Shown here: positions 56,901 to 64,000 of the stretch, in pieces
Position numbering within the stretch: the first letter of the stretch is position 1
How the letters are laid out: the number at the start of each line of letters is the position of its first letter
From: an uncultured Rikenellaceae bacterium
GTDB taxonomy: Bacteria > Bacteroidota > Bacteroidia > Bacteroidales > Rikenellaceae
Reading direction: 5' to 3'
Length of the DNA: 64,000 nucleotides
Assembly: GCA_947038405.1 (NCBI GenBank)
Contig: CAMQVY010000012.1
Coordinates: 1 to 64,000 of the forward strand
Program-made: the position numbers and the translations under genes
Notes under the pieces: generated by a model
Told to the model about the DNA's origin: nothing
The model's database searches: none
The model's input: the letters and a program-made list of their open reading frames with translations, nothing else

Positions 56901-57076
56901 ATCATTATATTAGCAAGAGGCTTTTGTGTCTCATCTGAATACACAACACCTTCTACTTTATAATATTTTACTTGGTTATCTGTATTACTCTTATTTTGTC
57001 CTTGTGTTGTTAATCCTAATACAAGACAAAAAAACATGACTAACTTTATTTTAACTATTCTCATCATATTTATCAT
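53915..57076 (-). CDS. SusC/RagA-family TonB-dependent transporter (second pair)
   Basis: I start at ATG 57076 (1053 residues), one base after the upstream TAA; ATG 57097 would overlap that gene. After the signal peptide comes a carboxypeptidase-regulatory-like domain (YKVEGVVYSDETQKPLANI), then a plug domain with IDNALVGKFAGLQVSG, GEGSYVNLRGTRSL and PLIVIDGIPYDP, and a 22-strand beta barrel ending SVKLGINLNF. It imports ligand across the outer membrane using TonB energy together with the adjacent SusD. It is the second SusC in the same transcript, next to a FAS1 gene. Confidence 0.92.
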   Translation of the reverse strand: MINMMRIVKIKLVMFFCLVLGLTTQGQNKSNTDNQVKYYKVEGVVYSDETQKPLANIMISSIGARKGAISDSLGQFTIEVPNMRSTLNVTSAGYHSQKVQILKRKTLNVYLVPTSRIFSTRGYESVLGYRNFDDYVGTAEVIAGNDISDVYSDIDNALVGKFAGLQVSGKGGMPGEGSYVNLRGTRSLIANNTPLIVIDGIPYDPSYAVSSSITGYSKSIFSIIASKEVQSVTLLKGAEAGIYGSLGSNGVLLIETEKASDLETKIEFKATAGIAYIDTRLPLLEGNEYKSYIGDIGANKYPDLDVLVDKLPFLLDDPTDPKGKIYNNNTDWQDEIYDLAFQSDYQLKVKGGDGVAKYVLTLGTQQNNGVIKGTNLSKYYTRMNADINFSKKLKLNASGALNFSEMKLQEQGMASYTNPFLTSLYEAPVLSVKQQVFQNGEVVELSRFTPVDQELMMSNPAAVVSDIKGVTSSYDALMNVGLDFTPIDNLVIQGIFGLTYSHNKEDLFIPGKTSHAIAPLMDTLAENTVRGGVSTLLSYYARAQATYSKTFNTINHFNFNAGYQLMTSQKETDNASGINTPTDFYTTLSNVLGAHSRNITGVMEKSSWMNGYASVDYLYNNQLFANVGVTADASSAYGPNGSNLYFFPSVNAGWKVNNTLLRDNDFINNLTLRGEFSEQGNSQFSSHYGRYYYVTDPYKDVVGTYRDMVANSHLKPERVRTLGAGFDLSLLGHVVDISADYFQEYTTDMIIAKSTSAVFGVPSIYDNAGELKTNGVELNLKVNVFQKGAVKWSLGGNIAHYQSKVVDLGGASEIITKYDDGTQLITRVGESPYQFYGAEVEKVFNSSYEASVADYIAQNGERFVAGDIKFNDVNGDQIINDEDRLAIGDPTPDFYGGFYTDLRWKNFGLYAYFSYSYGQDVYNGVRRTTEAMTNFNNQSTAVERRWMTEGQNTDMPRASYGDKTGNSRFSDRWIEDGSYIKMKELTLSYDVNKNWLGFSHISCYITAENLFVWSDYKGMDPEFSYSYDRALQGIDYGKIANPRSVKLGINLNF

Positions 57077-57077
57077 T

Positions 57078-58604
57078 TTAATAGTTATCTTTTCCAACTG
57101 CTTGGAACTTCAATCGTTGAATTCTTATCGGAGCTTTCTGCAAAGCCTCAAATCTTATAACAGGTGCCGAATAACCGTGATGTGGCTTAATGTGAAGTGT
57201 ATCGACTAATATAGGATAAGTAGTATACTCAAAATGACCAATGCTACTTGTAGGAAATGACTCTCCTCCATCTTTATACCACTTCTGGCTCTCTCCATTA
57301 ATTTTAAGCTTTGTACTAGATGAACCACCATATCCAAAGAATTGACCATAAACAGCATATTTACCAGGCATTAACTTAATAATTTGTGGCTCTGAATATA
57401 TATTTATACTTATTGGTCTAAACTCTAAATAATCACCGATTTCGCCTCCAACACTTAAAAATTTAGCTTTAGTATTATTTCCATCAAATAATATAAATTG
57501 ACCTGCATTATCCCAAATATTCATCTCTGCATTAACCGATTTATCAATCTCCAATAGGTTAACTAATGATGTCTCTATGTTATACATGAAAATAGAACGT
57601 GGAAGATAAAGGTCTTCATAAAAATAGACATTACCATTACTACACTCCTCATACTGCGATCTTACCAACTGTTTTGATGGTCTAATCTCTGATCCAAATG
57701 CTGAATAATAACTCGGGGAATACGAATAATCCTCTACTTTACCGTTCAATATTGAAGCTTTCATTATCCACTCGAAACATGTTGCTGAGTCTACTTTTGT
57801 AAATGGACGCTTTATCTCTACCATATACTCCTGGATTCCTTCAAATGCCTCATGGATCACAGCATTAGATGGTATACATAGTGTTCTAAGCATCTCCTCA
57901 TCGTCGAGCTCCAAAAATCTTAATAATGAGTTTTCTGTATCAAACACTGAGTCATAAACAGTCTGTCCTAAATCATTTACTCCAATAGGAAAACTCTCCT
58001 CAGCATTAAATTCTTTAGTTACACGTCCATTCATAGAGTCTCTAAATAAACTGTAATCTGGACCACACTCTTGTAAAAACTCATCTAAATTCTGTAATGG
58101 CTTTAAGATTCCACCAATTTCATGAATTACACCATTTGTACATGCAATATCAAATCTGTATATATGCATGTCATCAATATAAGTGCGTTCAGTTCTATAA
58201 TCATAAAACAAAACTAATGATTTTCCTGCAAGAGTATTGATTTTTTCTCTTCCTGCAATTTTAGTCTTGAATAATGGTAAACTATTTAAGTGATTCTTTA
58301 CAAACCTCTTAACATCCTCACTCATAGGAGCATATTCCATAACTTCATCTGGAATATATTCATTTTTAGGAGCCCAAACTGTTAACATTCGATTGCTGTT
58401 CAGTGCCTTATCATAACCTGCACGCTCAATCAATGTTATAAATTTAGAATACTCCTCTGGCCACAAATTTAGAACCTCCCATGCTGTTAATGAAGCTGCA
58501 GCTATACGAGGATCATCTTCATATCCATAATGATCATCCCAAGTCTTCTCACACCCTACACAGAACGTTAGAAGTAATAGTATATATATTAAATTATATT
58601 TCAT
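57078..58604 (-). CDS. fasciclin (FAS1)-domain lipoprotein, copy 2
   Basis: The 508-residue precursor has the signal MKYNLIYILLLLTFCVGC (Cys at 18). One clear FAS1 unit is at about residues 38-175, marked by SKFITLIERAGYDKAL, MLTVWAPKNEYI and CTNGVIHEIGGIL; a weaker second unit follows (about 180-300). The C-terminal 150 residues form a beta sandwich (LPGKYAVYGQFF, APVIRFEALQKAPIRIQRLKF) like the one in the neighbouring copy. FAS1 domains mediate adhesion or ligand binding at surfaces. It lies between the first FAS1 gene and the second SusC with minimal gaps. Confidence 0.85.
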   Translation of the reverse strand: MKYNLIYILLLLTFCVGCEKTWDDHYGYEDDPRIAAASLTAWEVLNLWPEEYSKFITLIERAGYDKALNSNRMLTVWAPKNEYIPDEVMEYAPMSEDVKRFVKNHLNSLPLFKTKIAGREKINTLAGKSLVLFYDYRTERTYIDDMHIYRFDIACTNGVIHEIGGILKPLQNLDEFLQECGPDYSLFRDSMNGRVTKEFNAEESFPIGVNDLGQTVYDSVFDTENSLLRFLELDDEEMLRTLCIPSNAVIHEAFEGIQEYMVEIKRPFTKVDSATCFEWIMKASILNGKVEDYSYSPSYYSAFGSEIRPSKQLVRSQYEECSNGNVYFYEDLYLPRSIFMYNIETSLVNLLEIDKSVNAEMNIWDNAGQFILFDGNNTKAKFLSVGGEIGDYLEFRPISINIYSEPQIIKLMPGKYAVYGQFFGYGGSSSTKLKINGESQKWYKDGGESFPTSSIGHFEYTTYPILVDTLHIKPHHGYSAPVIRFEALQKAPIRIQRLKFQAVGKDNY

Positions 58605-58611
58605 TATAATA

Positions 58612-58649
58612 TTTATTTAATTGGTACAAATTTATTTAATTGGTACAAA
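58612..58649. repeat. 19-bp tandem duplication over a stop codon
   Basis: TTTATTTAATTGGTACAAA occurs twice in direct tandem (58612-58630 and 58631-58649). On the reverse strand one copy encodes the last codons of the first FAS1 gene (FVPIK and stop), and the other repeats them after the stop. It is a recent slippage-type duplication. Confidence 0.9.
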
Positions 58650-60218
58650 TTTAATTTTATCGAATCCTAGAGGCCCTGCTTTTGTTATTTTAAAAGTAAG
58701 CTTATTAGCACCTTTCTCAACAACTTGAACTTCGCCTACAAGTTGTTGACCAAAAGTACTTCCATCACCATGATTTTGAGGAGATCCAACTTTATTATTA
58801 TTAAAATAAGTCTGTACAGTTCCAGGCCTAACTTTAGTGATAGAGTTATCTACACCTGCCCAATATTGCCATCTGTCAACAATTAGGTTGTACCTACCTG
58901 GTATTATAGATGGAATGGTGAACTCAATTGATCCCATCTCACCTAATTCAACGATTAACCAGTCATTAGATCCCATAGGCATATTAACTTTATTTCCATC
59001 GTTAGTATACCTTATGACTCCCTTTCCTGATGGAATAGTAGTAATTTTAATAAACTCTAAAGAGTCAATTTCATTAAACATGAAATCTTGCGTCTTCTTT
59101 GTATTTGGACCTCTATAAAAATCTAAAGCTTCAAACTCCCTATCTGTAGATAATTCATGCGCAAATGGATAATTAACAGGAGCAACAATATTCATCAAGT
59201 TATCAATTTCGTGCAAAAAGCCATTGTTTGCAATAATATCTGAATAATCCAAATCAAACATTACAGCTCCTTCAATATCATCTTGTGCATTGATAAAGTT
59301 ATCAAGACCTCCTTCATCTGTTATCGTAATAAATTGATTCGATGCCAAAGTCTCAACATTTTTACCATTAACACCTTCATCCTTTGTTATTAATGAATTG
59401 TAGTCAAATGATCCTGGAAGAATATGGTAAGCTATAAAAGAGTAAAATGGCTCTCTTGGATCTATTGGATCTCCGGTATAACGCTTTCGTAAATCTGAGA
59501 TGTTATGTATGCCATTCTTCTCAAAAATAGAGTCTGATATAACTAAAATAGTTTTATAGTCCTTTACTTTCTCATAATCAACGTCAACCTCTTTAAGATT
59601 CAAATACTTCTCAAGACCACATAATTTGACCCCTTCATTGAATATTGTGTAACGATCCGAATTTTCGATCAACTCACCTACAGTATAGATTGGTGGTTCA
59701 AGTACGTTCTCAATTTCATGTACAACTCCATTAATCACAGTCTGATTGTAATTAATTATTTGTGAGCCATATAAGTATTTAGGCGCAGTTGGGTCTGTCT
59801 GATCAAATTCAACAAGTAGATAGTTACCTGATTTTGTCTTATCCATAATCTGTCCACCGAGTGCCTCTTGTGGCAAAACACTAAAAGGTACAATATGATA
59901 TGAAACAATACTTGCTGCTTGATCTTCTGTCAACACATCAATGCTACTAAATTTGTTGGCAACAAGATAACGAGCTACTGCAGCATTATTTGCAACAAAA
60001 CAAGTAAAATCATTATCAACATTTAAAGCATTGTATAAATCTGCCTTTTTCAACAATTTTACCCAGCTATCATACTCGTCAATTGATTCCAAGTAAATTC
60101 CCATTGGTTGCTCTGTGTAAGCCGCAAAATCATCACCTGCAAATGGATCTTCACATGACACTAAACCAAAAAGAGATACTGAAAATACCAATATAAATAT
60201 GTTTATTATTTTTTTCAT
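58632..60218 (-). CDS. fasciclin (FAS1)-domain lipoprotein, copy 1
   Basis: The 528-residue precursor has the signal MKKIINIFILVFSVSLFGLVSC (Cys at 22). Two FAS1 units are visible: the first at about 43-175 (DFTCFVANNAAV, YHIVPFSVLP, INGVVHEIENVL) and the second at about 180-345 (YHILPGSFDY, NNGFLHEIDNL). A C-terminal beta sandwich (about 370-528: IPSIIPGRYNLIVDRW, NKLTFKITKAGPLGFDKIKFVPI) resembles carbohydrate-binding folds. It follows the first SusD by 12 nt. Pairs of FAS1 lipoproteins between two SusCD sets suggest one surface machine. The 3' end carries the tandem duplication at 58612-58649. Confidence 0.87.
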   Translation of the reverse strand: MKKIINIFILVFSVSLFGLVSCEDPFAGDDFAAYTEQPMGIYLESIDEYDSWVKLLKKADLYNALNVDNDFTCFVANNAAVARYLVANKFSSIDVLTEDQAASIVSYHIVPFSVLPQEALGGQIMDKTKSGNYLLVEFDQTDPTAPKYLYGSQIINYNQTVINGVVHEIENVLEPPIYTVGELIENSDRYTIFNEGVKLCGLEKYLNLKEVDVDYEKVKDYKTILVISDSIFEKNGIHNISDLRKRYTGDPIDPREPFYSFIAYHILPGSFDYNSLITKDEGVNGKNVETLASNQFITITDEGGLDNFINAQDDIEGAVMFDLDYSDIIANNGFLHEIDNLMNIVAPVNYPFAHELSTDREFEALDFYRGPNTKKTQDFMFNEIDSLEFIKITTIPSGKGVIRYTNDGNKVNMPMGSNDWLIVELGEMGSIEFTIPSIIPGRYNLIVDRWQYWAGVDNSITKVRPGTVQTYFNNNKVGSPQNHGDGSTFGQQLVGEVQVVEKGANKLTFKITKAGPLGFDKIKFVPIK

Positions 60219-60230
60219 GCTTAATAGTTT

Positions 60231-61751
60231 TTAGATATTGTCTGTATACTTCTTATAAAATGGATTTTGAATTAAAACACCATTAGCTGCTCTAATCTCC
60301 TTTTCATGTAGTGGTAAATAGTGACTATCAACATCATTTAAATCGTTATTCTTTATTTGACGTTTGTTAGTTGGAACGTGTGGTAATAGACAATCTTTTA
60401 AGTATGAAACACCAACTCCATCAACACGTGATACTCTCAAGATATCAAACCAAGATTTTCCTTCACCATAAAACTCCTTTAAACGCTCATCTACAATTAA
60501 GCGGATAGCATCTGCTTGGTTACTTGGACGTGCAATTGGTTTTCTATATCCAGCACGCTTTCTAATAGTTTCATCCAGTAATGTAAAAGCTTGATCTATA
60601 TTAGCTTCTGATTTCATAATCAACGCTTCTGCTTTAATGAAAAAAATCTCAGCATAACGATAAAAAATGAAATTTGGAGAGCTCTCATCAGATGGTCTTC
60701 TGAATCCACCATTTTCCATTACATTGGTCTTTGTTCCTATGTATTTCCACATCTTTTTATCGACATTAGAATAACCCCAGTCATAACCTCTAACATCTAG
60801 ATCTGTTAGATCAATAGCTAAAAACAGATCATTTAGATGTTCACTAATAATTAAGATTCCATCACCACTTTGAGCCAACTCCATTAGTTTATTACGTTGA
60901 TCCAGATCCTTATGGTCGTACTGTAATTCAAAAATACTCTCTTTTGAGTTTCCTGGATAATAAACTTCCATCCAGTCCTCCATCTCACCTAATTCAAATG
61001 ATCCAGATTCTAGTTTGGTACAATACTCAATAGCTGTATCGTAGTCTCCAACCCATAAAGAAATATCTGCGATTAAAGCATAAAATGCCCAACTTGTTGC
61101 TCTACCTTTTGTTTGCCATGCAACTTCATAACCTGGCTTACATTTTGTAGAATATTTCTTTAAGTCTACAAGTACATCTTTCAAAATTGAATCTCCACTT
61201 GTCTTTGCAACTCTATAGTCAAGTTCATCCGTATCGTAAGGCTCCTTTACATAAGGAACATCTCTAAATGCACGAACTAAATAGAAGTAATACAATGAAC
61301 GAAGGAAAACAGCCTCTGCAAGGTACGAGTTCATTAAAGGTTCTGTAAATGTAACGTCATAATCCATCGCTCCTGGACCCAACTTTATTACGTGATTTGC
61401 ATATGAAATACCTTTATACAATTCAGCATAATCACTATAGCGATTTGTTGGTAGAATTTCTAATTCACGAATATTAGAGCGATCAATCTCTTCTGCACTC
61501 TGATTTTTAAAGCCAGGACCAAACTTCAATCCATCTCCTCTAAGTTCACCCCACATTAGCATATTATCTTGAGACTTTCTCAACTGAATGTAAGAAGCCA
61601 TCAAAACTCCTTCAACTTCCTCTTTAGTTTGCCAAAATGTTTTATTAGTTTGAACTCCGACTGGTTCAACGTCTAGCCAGTCATTACAACTACCTAAAAG
61701 CATTGAGAGTAATACTAAAGGTATTATCTTTATTTTTAACATTAATTTCAT
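60231..61751 (-). CDS. SusD/RagB-family nutrient-binding lipoprotein (first pair)
   Basis: The 506-residue precursor has the signal MKLMLKIKIIPLVLLSMLLGSC (Cys at 22). The SusD features are complete: WLDVEPVGVQTNKTFW, WGELRGDGLKFG, AEAVFLRSLYYFYLVRAFRDVPYV, YRYAEIFFIKAEALIM, and the C-terminal VDERLKEFYGEGKSWFDILR and HEKEIRAANGVLIQNP. It should bind the ligand at the surface and pass it to the SusC partner encoded 24 nt upstream. It is more canonical than the second SusD of this locus. Confidence 0.93.
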   Translation of the reverse strand: MKLMLKIKIIPLVLLSMLLGSCNDWLDVEPVGVQTNKTFWQTKEEVEGVLMASYIQLRKSQDNMLMWGELRGDGLKFGPGFKNQSAEEIDRSNIRELEILPTNRYSDYAELYKGISYANHVIKLGPGAMDYDVTFTEPLMNSYLAEAVFLRSLYYFYLVRAFRDVPYVKEPYDTDELDYRVAKTSGDSILKDVLVDLKKYSTKCKPGYEVAWQTKGRATSWAFYALIADISLWVGDYDTAIEYCTKLESGSFELGEMEDWMEVYYPGNSKESIFELQYDHKDLDQRNKLMELAQSGDGILIISEHLNDLFLAIDLTDLDVRGYDWGYSNVDKKMWKYIGTKTNVMENGGFRRPSDESSPNFIFYRYAEIFFIKAEALIMKSEANIDQAFTLLDETIRKRAGYRKPIARPSNQADAIRLIVDERLKEFYGEGKSWFDILRVSRVDGVGVSYLKDCLLPHVPTNKRQIKNNDLNDVDSHYLPLHEKEIRAANGVLIQNPFYKKYTDNI

Positions 61752-61775
61752 ATTAACAATATTTAAAATTCAAAA

Positions 61776-64000
61776 TTAGAAACTTATTGTCACAGAACCC
61801 GCAAATGTTCTAGGATTAGGAGTCAAACTATTATCCATTGCTAAATTATTAAATCCATTAGGTAGTGAAACCTCTGGATCCTGTCCAGTATAATTAGTCA
61901 TAGTAAATGGATTGTAACAAGTTAAAACAAGTCTAATGTCTTTCATAGCTAGTTTCTTTACAAAAGTAGACGGTAATCTATATGCTAATGTAAGATCTTT
62001 TACCTTAACAAATGAAGCCTTTTCTACAAATCTATTTGATCCTAATGAATTAAAGTTTGTTCCCCATAATGCACGTGGCATATCTGTTGGGTCTCCTTCA
62101 TATCTCCATCTACTCAATACTGCAGTTGATTGGTTTGATTGTCCACTCATACTCTCTGTATTGTAACGAGCCTGATTGATTACACTCTGTCCGATACGGA
62201 AGTGAAGTGCTGATGTGAATGTTAAACTCTTCCAAGATACTGATATCGATGCTCCTCCATTTAAAATAGGCATAGAATTTCCTAAGTAAATGATGTCATA
62301 TTGGTCGATAATACCATCATAGTTTAAGTCTCTATACTTTGCATCTCCTGGACGTTGCATATGACCATTTATCGTTGTGATGACATTGTCTCCATTAATA
62401 TCTTTAATTACATTACCATTGATATCTGTGGCAACAGTCTCATCATGATTCTGATATACTCCGACATAATCAAAGCCATAAAAAGCTCCCAATGGTCTAC
62501 CCTCTACAATTTTATTTGCATATTTTCCATTGTTTACTTCTGCTTTTTGATACTCTAAATTAGTTGGTAGATCCAATACAATATTTTTATTTCTAGAAAC
62601 ATTCACATTGAAGCCTAAGTTCCAATCCTTTCCTCTTGAACCCAAAAGATTATTTCCTGTTATATATGCTTCCCATCCTTTATTCTGAATAGATCCATCA
62701 TTAATCCATGCGATAGAACTAAAACCAGAAGAACTTGGAATACTCATATCCTTTTGTAGTAGATCCTTTGTCGTTTTAATGTAATATGTTGCAGAAAAAG
62801 TTAATTTATTATCTAAAACACCTAATTCTATCGATGCATTCGTTTGATAAATTTTTTCAAAATCTACATTATTCAACTGAATAGATTGTGGTATCAACGC
62901 TCCCATATCATAATACTGTTCATTTAAAGCTGAATAAATTCCACCATATGTATTATTTCCTGAAGCTCCTTTTGGTGTATATCCCCAACTTCCACGTACA
63001 ATTAATCGATCTAACCACTCTACGTCCTTCAAGAAGTTCTCATTCTGCATATTGTAGTTTAATCCAAATACAGGATTTATTCCCCAACGAGAATTTCTTC
63101 CAGAATTTGAAGAACCTCCTGTACGAGCTGTTACCTCTAAGTTATACTTTTCGTCGTAGAAGTTTAAGTTAACAGATCCAACAACTCCAATACTACGAGA
63201 CTCTCCAAGACTACCACCCATATCACGGATAACTCCCCCAACTGTAGGGTCACTTAATTCTAATCCGTTATTTCCACTAGTTGTAACCCATTGTGAAGCA
63301 TTCGATGCTTGACTTACCTCTCCTTTTACAGATACAGTGAAAGAGTGTCTTGATACTTTTCTATAATAACTTGCATTCAATGATGTGTATAAATCCATTG
63401 AATAACCTTTGTGTTCTTCACTTTTATTATAGTTCTTATGATCCCAAGATGCTCCTGTTGCTGCTGATGGTAAATATCCTTTTTTAAGTGTATTCTTCAG
63501 TGTTAAAGCAGCTGTTCCATTAATATTTAATCCCAATATTGGACGATATGTAAAGTTAAAGTTCATTGATGAATTTCTCTCTGCATATCTTGACGATGAT
63601 AACTCTGCCATTGCAATCGGGTGGTTCCTTGGATAGTAATTAGTTTTATCATTACCAGGACCCTGTATTGTTGAAACTGGTTGAACAAAATACTCTTCTG
63701 TCATATTTCCATATTCATCTAAAATATATGGAGTCATATTAGGCATCTTATTTTGTGCTAAACTTCTAGCATTCTGAACTGATCCATTTCTGTCTCCATC
63801 TGAGTAACTAAATGATGACGAAATATTAAATTTATCAGAAAAACGATAACCTAAATTCATATAAGCATTAATACGAGAATAATCTTCTCCTACTGTTGTT
63901 CCAACTTCATTCAAGTAATTCGCAGAAAAGTGATAAGTAACCTTCTCGCCTCCTCCATTCATACTGAAGTTAGTCTCTGAACTTAAGGGTGTACGTCTGA
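61776..64000 (-). CDS. SusC/RagA-family TonB-dependent transporter, partial (first pair)
   Basis: Only the C-terminal part (about 741 residues of roughly 1000) is in the window. The frame continues past the internal Met at 63962 to the right edge with no stop, so the N-terminus lies outside. The sequence is a beta barrel: YHFSANYLNEVG, FNISSSFSYSDG, NFNFTYRPILGLNINGTA, VRGSWGYTP, DLNYDGIIDQYDIIYLG and the final RTFAGSVTISF. Its SusD partner follows at 24 nt. This is the first visible gene of the ten-gene reverse operon; its promoter is not in view. Confidence 0.93.
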   Translation of the reverse strand, partial: RRTPLSSETNFSMNGGGEKVTYHFSANYLNEVGTTVGEDYSRINAYMNLGYRFSDKFNISSSFSYSDGDRNGSVQNARSLAQNKMPNMTPYILDEYGNMTEEYFVQPVSTIQGPGNDKTNYYPRNHPIAMAELSSSRYAERNSSMNFNFTYRPILGLNINGTAALTLKNTLKKGYLPSAATGASWDHKNYNKSEEHKGYSMDLYTSLNASYYRKVSRHSFTVSVKGEVSQASNASQWVTTSGNNGLELSDPTVGGVIRDMGGSLGESRSIGVVGSVNLNFYDEKYNLEVTARTGGSSNSGRNSRWGINPVFGLNYNMQNENFLKDVEWLDRLIVRGSWGYTPKGASGNNTYGGIYSALNEQYYDMGALIPQSIQLNNVDFEKIYQTNASIELGVLDNKLTFSATYYIKTTKDLLQKDMSIPSSSGFSSIAWINDGSIQNKGWEAYITGNNLLGSRGKDWNLGFNVNVSRNKNIVLDLPTNLEYQKAEVNNGKYANKIVEGRPLGAFYGFDYVGVYQNHDETVATDINGNVIKDINGDNVITTINGHMQRPGDAKYRDLNYDGIIDQYDIIYLGNSMPILNGGASISVSWKSLTFTSALHFRIGQSVINQARYNTESMSGQSNQSTAVLSRWRYEGDPTDMPRALWGTNFNSLGSNRFVEKASFVKVKDLTLAYRLPSTFVKKLAMKDIRLVLTCYNPFTMTNYTGQDPEVSLPNGFNNLAMDNSLTPNPRTFAGSVTISF

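Noticed and set aside
58612-58649. CRISPR-like repeat
   Set aside because: There are only two directly adjacent copies with no spacers, so it is a simple tandem duplication.

Overview
The window comes from a low-GC member of the Bacteroidetes, most likely the order Bacteroidales. The support is: FimA/Mfa-type fimbrillin lipoproteins, two SusC/SusD pairs, Bacteroidetes-style TAnnTTTG -7 boxes with little Shine-Dalgarno signal, and a tmRNA whose tag reads GDNSYALAA. I do not assign a genus or species.

Layout. (1) 1-3300: the end of a TPR protein, a DEDDh exonuclease fused to a BRCT domain, a small unrecognised reverse-strand gene behind a stem-closed RNA-like element, and a lone tyrosine recombinase. 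This looks like accessory DNA. (2) 3342-4244: an EamA-type transporter. (3) 4369-12492, reverse strand: a five-gene type V pilus operon in the order DUF3575-type outer-membrane protein, FimB/Mfa2-like anchor, major fimbrillin, very large tip adhesin, further fimbrial subunit. (4) 12783-20023: two tandem paralogues of about 1,000 residues with a macroglobulin-like N-terminus, then a divergent orphan fimbrillin. (5) 20125-35707: housekeeping genes, namely ssrA, an M20 dipeptidase with glmM, a nucleoside phosphorylase, dnaN with a proofreading-type exonuclease and a LysM protein, a GNAT acetyltransferase, aroQ-pyk, thiL, def with an M3 peptidase, and rsmE. (6) 35697-44025: a forward operon encoding a complete membrane arm related to hydrogenase-4 (HyfB, C, E, F), a NuoCD-like HyfG, a ferredoxin/HyfI fusion and two half-size ChrA proteins. 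(7) 44210-64000, reverse strand: ten consecutive genes, SusC-SusD-FAS1-FAS1-SusC-SusD-M60-like-lipoprotein-Calx-beta-Calx-beta, with 9-27 nt gaps, ending at two strong hairpins.

The most interesting part is region 6. The proton-channel subunits keep their key charged residues. HyfG has lost the NiFe cysteines, and HyfI has lost three of the four ligands of the proximal cluster. The fused ferredoxin domain keeps exactly the four cysteines that build one [4Fe-4S] cluster and lacks exactly the four that build the other. This points to a purposefully reduced member of the energy-converting hydrogenase-related (Ehr) group, with a membrane pump arm and almost no electron-transfer chain.

Region 7 is a second notable system. 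It is a nutrient-uptake-style locus with no recognisable active enzyme. Its only enzyme-like member is an M60 (enhancin-like) protein whose HExxH zinc site is replaced. The accessory proteins are all binding or adhesive types (FAS1, Calx-beta, discoidin-like).
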